Source: Trichocoleus sp. FACHB-46 (GTDB lineage Bacteria > Cyanobacteriota > Cyanobacteriia > FACHB-46). From it: DNA of 64,000 bases. Positions 34,849 to 43,872 of the stretch are shown here, in pieces. The DNA lies in contig NZ_JACJOD010000041.1 in the NCBI RefSeq assembly GCF_014695385.1, forward strand, positions 1-64,000, given 5' to 3'. The notes beneath the pieces are model-generated. The model ran no database searches, was not told the DNA's origin, and saw only the letters and a program-made list of their open reading frames with translations. The translations under genes and the position numbers were made by a program. Each line of letters begins with the position of its first letter. Within the stretch, counting starts at the first letter, position 1.

Positions 34849-35508
34849 CTAGATAACGCCTGCGGGCAGAGGAGGATGAGCGAGGTCTTCTTTTTCTAAA
34901 ACTCGATCAATCAAGCCGTAGGGGACAGCTTCCTGAGGAGTGATATAGAAGATCCGATCCATGTCCTTGATAATTTTTTCGGGAGATTGGCCAGTATTTT
35001 CTGCCAAAATATCGACCATCGTTCTTTTGTTAGCAAGCACCTCTTTCGCCCGAATTTGAATATCGGTCGCTTGGCCGCGAGCATAGCTCTTGGGTTGATG
35101 CAGCACGATTGTGGCATTGGGTAAGCTAGCTCGGCAGCCTTTGGTCCCAGCAGACAAAAGCATGGCCGCCATCCCCATTGCTGAACCCAAGCAGATGGTG
35201 TGAATGGGAGGCTTGATGTACTTCATGGTGTCGCAGATGGCGAAAGCTTCGGTTTCAAAGCCGACGGGTTCGCCATTGTAGCTAGAAGTCCCAGTGGAGT
35301 TGATATAGATTTTGATGGGTTTTTCTGGGTCTTCGTACTGTAAGTACAACAATTCCGCAATGATTAACTCAGTTACGGCGGGAACTAGCGGCATCCCTAG
35401 ATAAACGATCCGCTCCTTGAGCAACAAGGAAGGTAAATCGGGTGGGGGGGTCCGAGAGAACGCATCTCCGTAGTAGGGAGATTGAACGGCTTGGATCGGT
35501 AAGTTCAT
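34849..35508 (-). CDS. clpR: ClpR, catalytically inactive Clp subunit
   Basis: A 219-residue ClpP paralogue in which the catalytic serine is lost: CLGSAMGMAAM replaces the usual LAASMG. The histidine region reads IVLHQPKSYARGQ. ClpR is a structural partner that mixes with ClpP3 in one heptameric ring in cyanobacteria and plastids. The N-terminal segment SPYYGDAFSRTPPPDLPSLLL is ClpR-specific. It is the first gene of a clpR-clpP pair. Confidence 0.92.
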   Translation of the reverse strand: MNLPIQAVQSPYYGDAFSRTPPPDLPSLLLKERIVYLGMPLVPAVTELIIAELLYLQYEDPEKPIKIYINSTGTSSYNGEPVGFETEAFAICDTMKYIKPPIHTICLGSAMGMAAMLLSAGTKGCRASLPNATIVLHQPKSYARGQATDIQIRAKEVLANKRTMVDILAENTGQSPEKIIKDMDRIFYITPQEAVPYGLIDRVLEKEDLAHPPLPAGVI

Positions 35509-35721
35509 AGCCTGTGCGTGTCTTTGCCTGTAATAATGGCGCTATTTTTAACAATAGTAGCGTGCCCTTGAGTCTGAACGCCGGACTGCTGCTTTTCGAG
35601 CCGAAATGGCGCGGTTCGAGCTCGATTTATGCAGCGAATCACCTCCTGATTCCGTAGCGTTGGCTGTGGATGGTGAGGTTACTACTACCCTCCTCTATTT
35701 GCCTGCCCAGGAGCCTCGGTT

Positions 35722-36963
35722 ATGAAAGTCAGCTTGCAACCTGTTCTCAACGATCGCCATCTAGATGCGACGCAACCGAGTAGCCAGCGGCAATTGGCGA
35801 TTTCGGTGTCGGCCATTCCAGAGGCTAGCGATCGCACAGTGCCTCTCAATTTGTGCTTGATCTTGGATCACAGCGGCTCGATGAATGGGCGGCCTCTAGA
35901 AACGGTGAAGCAGGCGGCGCAACAACTGATTGATCAATTGTCTCCGGGCGATCGCATTTCGGTGGTTGTGTTTGACCACAAGGCCAAAGTGCTAGTTGCC
36001 AATCAGGTGATCGACGATCCGGTGGGCATTAAGGGCAAAATTGCTCAACTCAAAGCTGGAGGTGGTACGGCGATTGATGAAGGGATGCGCTTGGGCATTG
36101 AGGAATTAGCCAAGGGCAAAAAAGACACGGTTTCTCAAGCTTTTGTCCTGACTGACGGCGAAAACGAGCACGGGGACAATCAGCGCTGTCTCAAGTTGGC
36201 CGAATTAGCTACTAGCTACAATCTGACTTTGAATAGCTTGGGCTTTGGCGATCACTGGAACCAGGACATTTTAGAAAAAATTGCTGATGCTGCCGGGGGC
36301 AGTTTGTCGTACATCCAGCATCCCGGCGAGGCAGTGGAGGTCTTTGGTCGCTTGTTTAGTCGGGCGCAAGCGGTGGGCCTAACTAATGCTTATTTGCAAT
36401 TGTTTTTAGAGCCGCACGTACGGTTGGCCGATTTGAAGCCGATCGCGCAAGTGGCTCCCGATACGGTGGAGTTACCTGTGCAGCAGGAGGGAGCTTGGTG
36501 TACGGTGCGCTTGGGCGATTTAATGACCGATGTGCCCCGAGTGATTTTGGCGAATTTGTATGTGGGTGCTTTGCCTGAGGGGCAGCATGCGATCGCGCGG
36601 GTGCAGGTGCGCTATGACGACCCAATGCAAGGGCAAGAGGGACTGGTTTCGGAAATGGTTCCCGTGGAAGCGGCGGCCTTGAGTGTGTTTCAGCCTGCGG
36701 TGGATACGGAGGTGCAGCATCACATTTTGGCGTTAGCGAAGTATCGGCAAACTCAGATTGCGGAGGCGAAGTTGCAGCAGGGCGATCGCGTGGGGGCGGC
36801 AACGATGTTGCAAACGGCGGCGAAAACGGCTCTACAAATGGGCGATCAGGGGGCAGCAACGATTTTGCAGACGAGTGCGACGCGGTTGCAGTCGGGTGAG
36901 GAGTTGTCGGAGGCGGATCGGAAGAAGACTCGAATTGTTTCTAAGACGATTTTGCAAGCTTGA
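35722..36963 (+). CDS. VWA-domain protein
   Basis: A 413-residue cytosolic protein with a von Willebrand factor type A domain (about 40-215). The metal-ion (MIDAS) motif is LILDHSGSMNG, with further ligands in GGTAIDEG and LTDGENEHGD. The second half is beta-rich, then helical and Ala/Gln-rich (AKLQQGDRVGAATMLQTAA). No signal or membrane helix is present. Such proteins bind protein partners in a metal-dependent way. AGGAG lies 9 nt before ATG. Confidence 0.85.
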   Translation: MKVSLQPVLNDRHLDATQPSSQRQLAISVSAIPEASDRTVPLNLCLILDHSGSMNGRPLETVKQAAQQLIDQLSPGDRISVVVFDHKAKVLVANQVIDDPVGIKGKIAQLKAGGGTAIDEGMRLGIEELAKGKKDTVSQAFVLTDGENEHGDNQRCLKLAELATSYNLTLNSLGFGDHWNQDILEKIADAAGGSLSYIQHPGEAVEVFGRLFSRAQAVGLTNAYLQLFLEPHVRLADLKPIAQVAPDTVELPVQQEGAWCTVRLGDLMTDVPRVILANLYVGALPEGQHAIARVQVRYDDPMQGQEGLVSEMVPVEAAALSVFQPAVDTEVQHHILALAKYRQTQIAEAKLQQGDRVGAATMLQTAAKTALQMGDQGAATILQTSATRLQSGEELSEADRKKTRIVSKTILQA

Positions 36964-37638
36964 TTTTTGGGTGTTTTGGTATTTGGGAACCGAGCCTTGG
37001 GGGCACTCGCCCCCAAACCCCCGCTGAGGGACGGCTGCGTCCCCCAGGCCCTCTCCAGAAAGGTTTAGAACTCACGCATTTACCCTCTTAGATTTTTCTT
37101 TTTAGATGTCAGATTCGCTCTGATTTTCCAAACTTGGGGCTAGGGGCTGTCCAGAAAAACCATCCTGCATCAACTTAGTCGCCCTATTGCCCAGTGTCCA
37201 GGGCGTTATGGCTTGGGCTTAACGCTAGGTAGTGGCGAAGTTAGGTTGAACGATATCTGCTATTTCTACCAAAGGATACTGGTGTCACCACAATTTCGGT
37301 TAGATATACTACTAAGTAGATGCACAACGACTTCTAATCGTCAAAGTTTAGTACTCTTCAGGCTCCTCAACGGTAGTCGTGGTCTAGGTTGCCGCTACTG
37401 AGTTGCCACTTATAGATAGAAGCAAAATTATTTGTCGCTGAAATTGGCTTCTTGCACAACCGCTGCTAATGGCACAGTGAAGGTAGGTGAGAGAGGCTAA
37501 CTTTAAGTCAGCGGAATGCCGTTCTGGCAGAACTTTGCCAAGGATAGGTATCTTTTAGCTACCTAGCTATAAGCTTCCAGTAACTTAACCATGCATCCTA
37601 AAACCACAACGATATCAAAACGTTTGTGGAGCATTGTG
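36964..37638. other. 675-bp intergenic region
   Basis: It begins with copy 2 of the dispersed double-hairpin repeat. The remainder has no believable gene; a 62-codon frame at 37213-37401 lacks a ribosome site and protein-like composition. It should contain the promoter of the hydrolase gene. Confidence 0.5.
36995..37059 (+). repeat. Dispersed double-hairpin repeat, copy 2
   Basis: The reference orientation. It contains GGGGGCACTCGCCCCC (36999-37014) and GGGACGGCTGCGTCCC (37028-37043), both self-complementary, separated by AAACCCCCGCTGA. It lies just after the VWA gene stop and could serve as its terminator. Confidence 0.8.
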
Positions 37639-38523
37639 ATGAGACATATTGAAGGGAAGTTCAAGGGATTTGGTGGGCTTGATCTCTATTACCAAAGCTG
37701 GCATCCAGAAGGGCAGGTTCAGGCTGTAGTCGTCATGGTACATGGCTTAGGAGCACATAGCAGTCTGTTCGGCCAGGTTGTGCAGTATTTGGTTAGACAG
37801 GAATATGAGGTTTATGCCTTTGATCTGCGGGGTCATGGACGTTCCCCTGGGCAGCGAGGACACATTGGCGCTTGGGCTGAGTTTCGGGAAGACCTTCAGG
37901 CATTTCTTCAACATATTCAGACCCTACGCGCCAGTTGCCCTTGTCCTTATTTTCTTTGGGGCCATAGTTTGGGTGGCACGATCGCGCTGGATTATGCCTT
38001 GCGATCGCCAAATTCCTTGCAGGGATTGATTGTATCTGCACCAGCTCTAGGAAGAGTCTCTGTATCTCGCTGCAAGCTGATCGTGGGGCGGCTCCTATCA
38101 GGAGTGTTTCCCCGCTTTAGTTTACGACTAGGGATTCCTTCAGACCTAGGGTCCCGTGACCCAACGCTTCTCTCAATTTACACCCAAGATCCACTGCGGC
38201 ATGAGTATGGCAGTGCCCGATTAGCCACAGAGTTTTTTGCGACCGTAGATTGGATCTACAAACATGCCTCGGATTTGCAAATTCCTCTATTACTGCTGCA
38301 TGGCAGTGCGGATCAAGTGATCCACCCAGAGAGTAGCCGAGTTTTCTTTCAGCAAGTTATGTTTTCTGATAAAGAACATCATGAATACCCAGGGTGTTAT
38401 CACGATCTTTATGTGGATGTTGATTACCAAAAGGTATTTACTGATTTAGAGAACTGGCTAGAACGACATCTGGCAGGAAGTCCATCCTGTGAGGCTTTAG
38501 GGCTGTGTGTGGTGCGCTACTAA
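37639..38523 (+). CDS. Alpha/beta hydrolase, monoacylglycerol-lipase type
   Basis: A 294-residue serine hydrolase. The oxyanion segment is VMVHGLGAHS, the nucleophile elbow GHSLGG, then FDLRGHGRSPG (the typical lysophospholipase/monoacylglycerol-lipase motif) and the late LLLHGSADQVIHPE and GCYHDLYVD with acid and histidine. A role in releasing fatty acids from glycerides is plausible and would fit the fatty-acid cluster starting about 0.9 kb downstream. ATG at 37639 has GGAG 7 nt upstream; an earlier ATG at 37591 has none. Confidence 0.87.
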   Translation: MRHIEGKFKGFGGLDLYYQSWHPEGQVQAVVVMVHGLGAHSSLFGQVVQYLVRQEYEVYAFDLRGHGRSPGQRGHIGAWAEFREDLQAFLQHIQTLRASCPCPYFLWGHSLGGTIALDYALRSPNSLQGLIVSAPALGRVSVSRCKLIVGRLLSGVFPRFSLRLGIPSDLGSRDPTLLSIYTQDPLRHEYGSARLATEFFATVDWIYKHASDLQIPLLLLHGSADQVIHPESSRVFFQQVMFSDKEHHEYPGCYHDLYVDVDYQKVFTDLENWLERHLAGSPSCEALGLCVVRY

Positions 38524-39400
38524 TTTACCGTTGGCTGAAGTGGGCGTTTGAGCTCGCCTAAACTCTAGTAGGTTCGCTTGGTAGATTCGTCTATCAAACC
38601 CTTCAGAAAATCCTTGAACTTCATGATTTTTCAGGTGATGTTGCGCTGAGAAACTATCACCTGAAAATCTATGAAGGAAGATAATTACTCTGGCTTAACT
38701 GGTCTTGCACCTTATATGTAAACTGTTTTTAAGCTTAGGATTAAAGTTTAATTACAAAGAAAATGCGATCGCTAAATCTTAGAGTTCTAAGAGGTAGACC
38801 TAGTGATATACATAATTTGTTTGTCTAGTTACCAGCTCAATCGGAACAGAAAAAACGCACTTACTTGCCGTTTTGAGTCTCTCTTTTGGAGGATAAGCTA
38901 TTGGGGATCAAGAAGAAAGGCTATATATAGCCCTTAGCTTTAACTTTGTAAAAGGTTGATTTGCTTTTGGCTTTGTTCAAGAAATGTATAAAAATCAGCG
39001 AATTGATGTTCTTGTAGCTACACTAAATATTATCTGAAAATCTATTGCTGTCAGTTTGTTAGGTATGGTACTGCCCAGACTGAAGCTGTATAGAAACTAC
39101 TGCTAATTACTACCAAGTTATAAGGAGACACTGGGAATTGACTAAGACTCCGGCCTTAGAAGTCGCATTCTTTATTTTCTAATGGGTCTGCATCTAGCAT
39201 CTCTGAAGCGTTGTTGAATCCTTGACGATTAAACCTCGATCAATTGTTTAACTTTTAGGATAGTTTAAGAAACTTGTAGCGCACTGTTCTCGTTGCATCC
39301 TTTGCGCTCCCAAATTTCTCTTCTAGAACTATTGCTTTGGAGAGCTGAAACATATCATTCGTGAGGAGAAGGGTTTTTACTCTTCGAGGAGATCTCCCAC
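38524..39400. other. 877-bp intergenic region before the fad cluster
   Basis: AT-rich, no credible gene. A 12-bp perfect inverted repeat (TTTTCAGGTGAT / ATCACCTGAAAA, about 38626-38667) lies about 100 bp after the hydrolase and may end its transcript. The unusual length suggests a regulated promoter for the fad cluster; no known FadR-type operator was recognised. Just before fadD the ribosome site GAGGAG overlaps the palindrome GGAGATCTCC. Confidence 0.5.
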
Positions 39401-41470
39401 ATGGATAAGACTTACCAGGCTCCTCCTAGCTCTGGCAGGGTCGTTCTGGGACGCACAATCCCCTCATTACTTGATGAGGCTTGTGCCCAAGCCCCAAATG
39501 CTCAAGCTTTGAACCAATGGACTGGCACAAATTGGCAATCCCTTTCCAATCACGGCTTTCGGGCAGCTGCTGAAGCCTGTACGTTGGGTTTGCTAAGGTT
39601 AGGGTTAGAGAGCGGCGATCGCGTCGCTTTATTGATGTATAGCGATGTCAAATTTGGCTTGGCTGATATGGGTTGCCTATGGGCAGGGTTGGTTGATGTA
39701 CCCATCGATCTCACTCATACCCTAGAGCAAATTATTTTTGTTCTCCAACACAGTGAAGCTAAGGCTTTAGTCATTGCTGACCTAGAGCTGTTGGTCCAAG
39801 TCACGCCACATTTAGGAGATACTCCTCACTTACGGCATATTATCGTGGCGGATGCCCCTGAGGATTGGGCAGAGCAGCGATCGCAGTGGCTCCAATCGTT
39901 TCCCGTTTCACTGATGTCTCTGGGTGAGTTGCAAAGTACCCAACCCATCCTAGAGACAAGTGAGGCAACGCCAGCTCTACAGGCGAATTCAAAACCTGAG
40001 GATTTGGCCACAATCATCTATATCCCGGATGAGGCGGGGCAACTGCAAGGGGTCATGCTAACCCATGAAAACCTCTCTATGAACGCTTTTGCCGCTTTCT
40101 CAGGCATTACTACACTAGGCAAAGGTGATGAGGAAACAGTGCTTTCCTTTCTGCCGTTAAACCATGTGTTAGCGCGGACGATGCTCTATGGACATATCCT
40201 TTATGGACACAGCATCTACTTCTCCAGTGCTAGCCGTCTCACCAAACATCTCCAGGAGGTTCAACCCACCATCTTAGTGACTGTACCCATTGTGTTGGAA
40301 AAGACATATAGCAAGATTGTTGAGAGGGGGAGTAAAGCTGGTTCTCTATTCACTCGTCTGATCTTTCTCTGGGCGCTAGGTTTAGCCAAACGTTATGAAA
40401 TTGGCCGCCAACCTAACCTTCTATATGCTCTACTGCTCAGGGTAGCCGATTGGCTGGTGCTGTCAAAATGGCGATCGCTCTTGGGGGGTCGCCTTAAATA
40501 TGTGATCTGTGGCGGAGCAGCGCTGAAGGCAGAATTAGCCAATGTCTTTGCCGCCGCTGGCATCCCGATTCTACATGGGTATGGTCTCACCCAAGCCAGT
40601 GCGGTGGTGTGCTGTAATTGTGGTTCCTTTAACCGAGCGGGAACGGTGGGACTACCGATCGCAGGGATAGAGGTGGCGATCGCGGAGGATCATGAGGTTT
40701 TGGTGCGTGGGCCTTGTATTACTTCCGGGTATTACAAAAATCCAGAAGCCACACAGAAACTCGTTGATCAGCAAGGCTGGTTGCATACAGGGGATTTGGG
40801 CGCGTTTACAGAAGACGGCTTTCTAAAAATTACAGGTCTGAAGAAGTCTCTGTTTAAACTCGCAACGGGCAAATATATTGCACCACAACCGATTGAGCAG
40901 CGATTGCAACAGTTTCCCTTGGTGGCTCAAGCGATCGCCGTGGGTTCCGCCCAAAAATTCTGTGCTGCCTTAATTGTTCCAGACTCACAGGCTCTCCATA
41001 GCTATGCCTTGGGAGTGGGGATTGATCTCCCACCCGATGCTCTCCTCACACATCCTCACGTCATAGCGCTTTACCAAGCTTTGGTCGATACCGCCAACTG
41101 TCATTTACCTTACTGGGCGATCGTCAAGCGCTTTCAACTGATCAACAATCCATTTACCGTAGAAAACGGCTTATTAACTCCAACCGGGCAACTGAACCGT
41201 ACCCAGATCAATAAAACCTTTAGCAAAGAAATTGATGCTTTGTACGGGGAATCAGAGCCAAGCCGTGGGAAAGATCAGGATAAGCAGAAAGCAGCCTCTA
41301 TATCTCCTCAAGCTTCTGAGACTGACCTGTCGAACGTGTATCCGTCTGTTTCACCTGCTGCTTGCCCTGCCTTTGCCCAATCCCTACCTCGGATTAATCG
41401 TTTAATTACGTTCATCCTTTGGACGAGTTTGACTGCGCCTCATTCACTCACAAAATTGCCAATCTATTAG
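39401..41470 (+). CDS. Acyl-CoA-synthetase-like protein with degenerate motifs
   Basis: A 689-residue member of the AMP-forming acyl-CoA synthetase family, closest in outline to long-chain FadD/ACSL. It keeps HTGDLG and the general fold, but the nucleotide motifs are eroded: the phosphate loop YTSGTTGxPKG reads YIPDEAGQLQG (207-217), the TE of motif A5 reads TQ (Q398), GRKK-D reads GLKKS (479-483) and the catalytic lysine position reads TPTGQLNR (Q597). An unusual C-terminal tail of about 65 residues follows. It heads the fadN-fadA-fadE cluster. Either a pseudoenzyme, a carrier-binding subunit or an atypical ligase; normal activity is doubtful. Confidence 0.8.
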   Translation: MDKTYQAPPSSGRVVLGRTIPSLLDEACAQAPNAQALNQWTGTNWQSLSNHGFRAAAEACTLGLLRLGLESGDRVALLMYSDVKFGLADMGCLWAGLVDVPIDLTHTLEQIIFVLQHSEAKALVIADLELLVQVTPHLGDTPHLRHIIVADAPEDWAEQRSQWLQSFPVSLMSLGELQSTQPILETSEATPALQANSKPEDLATIIYIPDEAGQLQGVMLTHENLSMNAFAAFSGITTLGKGDEETVLSFLPLNHVLARTMLYGHILYGHSIYFSSASRLTKHLQEVQPTILVTVPIVLEKTYSKIVERGSKAGSLFTRLIFLWALGLAKRYEIGRQPNLLYALLLRVADWLVLSKWRSLLGGRLKYVICGGAALKAELANVFAAAGIPILHGYGLTQASAVVCCNCGSFNRAGTVGLPIAGIEVAIAEDHEVLVRGPCITSGYYKNPEATQKLVDQQGWLHTGDLGAFTEDGFLKITGLKKSLFKLATGKYIAPQPIEQRLQQFPLVAQAIAVGSAQKFCAALIVPDSQALHSYALGVGIDLPPDALLTHPHVIALYQALVDTANCHLPYWAIVKRFQLINNPFTVENGLLTPTGQLNRTQINKTFSKEIDALYGESEPSRGKDQDKQKAASISPQASETDLSNVYPSVSPAACPAFAQSLPRINRLITFILWTSLTAPHSLTKLPIY

Positions 41471-41517
41471 CTCATAACCCTCAATGCAAGGGCCTCAACG
41501 CAAGGGAGAGTTTCTCA

Positions 41518-43860
41518 ATGTTTAAGCCATTTCGAACCGCCGCCGTCCTGGGTGCAGGTGTAATGGGAAGCCAGATTGCTGCTCACCTCGCCAATATCGG
41601 TCTGACTGTGCATCTATTGGATCTGCCTGCCAAGACAGGGAATAAAAATGATTTGGTAGAAGGCGCGTTTAAGAAAGCCCGCAAGCTATCTCCACCGATC
41701 TTCTTTACGGATAAGGTGGCTCATCGCGTCATCCTGGGTAACTTTGAAGAACATTTTGATCGTCTAGCCAATGTAGATTGGGTCATTGAGGCTGTTGTTG
41801 AGAATCTAGACATCAAGCAACAACTGATGCAACGGCTGGAAGCGGTCATGCGGTCAGATGCTGTAATTTCTACTAATACCAGCGGATTGCCGATTCATGC
41901 GATCGCGGAAGGTCGAGCAGAATCCTTCCGCCAACGCTTTTTAGGCACCCATTTCTTCAATCCACCCCGCTATCTAAAATTGCTGGAAATCATCCCGACT
42001 CCGGAAACAGATCCGCAAGTAGTCGCACGCATGCGCTGGTTTGGAGAGACCCGCTTAGGCAAAGGTGTGGTGATTGCCAAAGACACACCCAACTTCATCG
42101 CCAACCGCATTGGCATGTATGCCACGATGCAAGGCTTACGAGCATGGACGGAGCAAGGATACACCATTGAGGAGGTCGATACTCTCACCGGGACTCTGGT
42201 AGGACGACCCAAATCAGCCACCTTTCGCACCGCTGACTTGGTGGGTTTAGATACCCTGATGTATGTGACAAAAAACCTTTATCCTGCCATTCCCCACGAT
42301 GAAAACCGCGAGATGTTCCGGGTGCCAGAAGTGCTGCACAAACTCGTCATGGCAGGGGCGATCGGAGCCAAAGGGGGACAAGGATTTTACAAGAAACAGA
42401 AGGGTGAAATTCTTTCAGTTAATCCCGAAACCATGAGCTACGAGCCTGCCAAGCCAATGGATTTGGGCGAGGTAGAGAAGTTGGGTAAGGTTTCAGGTTT
42501 GAGCGATCGCTTGCAAGCTCTGTACAAAGATCCTGGTCGTGCAGGGCAGTTCTTCCGCACCACCACACTGGACTTACTCGGATATAGCGTCCGTCGTATC
42601 CCTGAAATTGCTGATAGCCCTGCTGATATCGACCGAGCTATGTGCTGGGGGTTTGGCTGGGATGTTGGCCCCTTTGAGATTTGGGAGATGCTAGGCTTTG
42701 AAACCGTACTGGCAGATATGAAAGCAGCCAATATCTCGGTGCCCGAATGGGTAGAGGCCATGCAGAGTAGGGGCGAAGCATTCGGGCAATACTCTTTGCA
42801 ACCAACTACTAAGCCTACTTCCGAATGCTTCGCCCCTACAGTGGAGAAAATTGATTTAGAAGCTATTAAAACAGACCCACAAAAAACATTGTGGCAGAAT
42901 GCTGAAGCCGCTTTGCTGGATTTGGGTGATGGTGTAGCGCTGTATGAATTCCGCTCTAAAGGCAATACCCTCAGCTTCAAAGTAGTAGAAGGGTTAGCTG
43001 AGGTTCTAGATATCTTAGAAGAGCGGGACGACCTAAAAGGCATGGTGATTGGCAACGGTAGCGCTCATTTCTCTGGCGGTGCAAACCTCGCTGAAATGGG
43101 AATGACCGCCCAATCGGGCAACTTGCAAGCATTGGATGACCTGATTGTGGAGTTCCAGTCAGTTCTCCAGCGCATCCGCTATGCCCCCAAACCTGTAGTC
43201 ATTGCCCTGCAAGGGCGAGCCTTGGGAGGTGGTTGTGAGCTAGTGATGGCTTGTCCTCATGTCGTTGCTGCCGCTGAAACCTATATTGGCTTGGTAGAGG
43301 TAGGCGTGGGTCTAATTCCAGGGGCAGGCGGCATCATGAGGACTGTGGCACGAGTGGCAGAACGAGCCGCTAGCGACTCTCCCAGCGACATTCAACCGTT
43401 CCTCAAGGCCGCTTTTGAAACGATTGCGATGGCTAAGGTTTCTACCAGTGCCTACGAAGCCCAACAGATGGGATACCTCCCTTGTGATGCCCGCATTTTG
43501 ATCACTGGAGAGAATCGCCTAGAAGTGGCTAAAGCTGAGGTTATCCATCTCGATCGCGCTGGGTATGCACCACCGCCAGAACAAACCGCCATTATGGTCC
43601 TGGGCCGTCCCGCCAGAGCCATGCTAGAACATATCGCTTATGTTTTCCAACAAGGTGGTTTTGCTAGCGAATACGATCGCTACCTAGCAGGAAAGTTGGC
43701 TTATGTGATGACAGGGGGCGAACTCTCCGCTCCCGCTCTAGTGCATGAAGATTACCTGTTGCGTCTAGAACGGGAGAATTTCTTGCCGCTCCTCAGCCAA
43801 CCCAAAACCCAAGAGCGGATCACCCACATGTTGAAGACGAAGAAGCCACTGCGGAACTAA
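41518..43860 (+). CDS. fadN: FadN-type 3-hydroxyacyl-CoA dehydrogenase / enoyl-CoA hydratase
   Basis: A 780-residue bifunctional beta-oxidation enzyme. The dehydrogenase comes first: NAD motif GAGVMGSQIAAHLA near residue 13, catalytic histidine in GTHFFNPPRYLK, then C-terminal dehydrogenase domains to about 405. The hydratase follows (about 478-700) with HFSGGANLAEM and GRALGGGCELVMAC. This order is that of Bacillus FadN and opposite to E. coli FadB. The ATG at 41518 is preceded by GGGAGAG; the longer frame from 41419 overlaps fadD. Residues 417-441 are encoded by an inverted-repeat element inserted in frame. fadA begins 12 bp downstream with GGAG. Confidence 0.9.
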   Translation: MFKPFRTAAVLGAGVMGSQIAAHLANIGLTVHLLDLPAKTGNKNDLVEGAFKKARKLSPPIFFTDKVAHRVILGNFEEHFDRLANVDWVIEAVVENLDIKQQLMQRLEAVMRSDAVISTNTSGLPIHAIAEGRAESFRQRFLGTHFFNPPRYLKLLEIIPTPETDPQVVARMRWFGETRLGKGVVIAKDTPNFIANRIGMYATMQGLRAWTEQGYTIEEVDTLTGTLVGRPKSATFRTADLVGLDTLMYVTKNLYPAIPHDENREMFRVPEVLHKLVMAGAIGAKGGQGFYKKQKGEILSVNPETMSYEPAKPMDLGEVEKLGKVSGLSDRLQALYKDPGRAGQFFRTTTLDLLGYSVRRIPEIADSPADIDRAMCWGFGWDVGPFEIWEMLGFETVLADMKAANISVPEWVEAMQSRGEAFGQYSLQPTTKPTSECFAPTVEKIDLEAIKTDPQKTLWQNAEAALLDLGDGVALYEFRSKGNTLSFKVVEGLAEVLDILEERDDLKGMVIGNGSAHFSGGANLAEMGMTAQSGNLQALDDLIVEFQSVLQRIRYAPKPVVIALQGRALGGGCELVMACPHVVAAAETYIGLVEVGVGLIPGAGGIMRTVARVAERAASDSPSDIQPFLKAAFETIAMAKVSTSAYEAQQMGYLPCDARILITGENRLEVAKAEVIHLDRAGYAPPPEQTAIMVLGRPARAMLEHIAYVFQQGGFASEYDRYLAGKLAYVMTGGELSAPALVHEDYLLRLERENFLPLLSQPKTQERITHMLKTKKPLRN
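42767..42839 (+). mobile_element. MITE-like palindromic element inserted in fadN
   Basis: Perfect 19-bp terminal inverted repeats, GTAGGGGCGAAGCATTCGG (42767-42785) and its complement (42821-42839), bracket 35 bp. If TA is the target duplication (42768-42769 and 42837-42838), the insert is 69 bp or 23 codons without a stop, and removing it restores MQSTVE in frame. It lies in the linker between dehydrogenase and hydratase. No transposase is encoded; related elements are at 47680 and 47790. Confidence 0.75.
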
Positions 43861-43872
43861 GGAGAAACGACC

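Noticed and set aside
35560-35700. tRNA-like GGTTCGAGCTC stretch before the VWA gene
   Set aside because: No acceptor stem or anticodon arm can be built around it.
37213-37401. 62-codon ORF in the spacer before the hydrolase
   Set aside because: Odd composition, no start signal; probably chance.
42438-43055. 205-codon minus-strand ORF inside fadN
   Set aside because: Antisense shadow; the plus-strand frame has clear conserved enzyme motifs.
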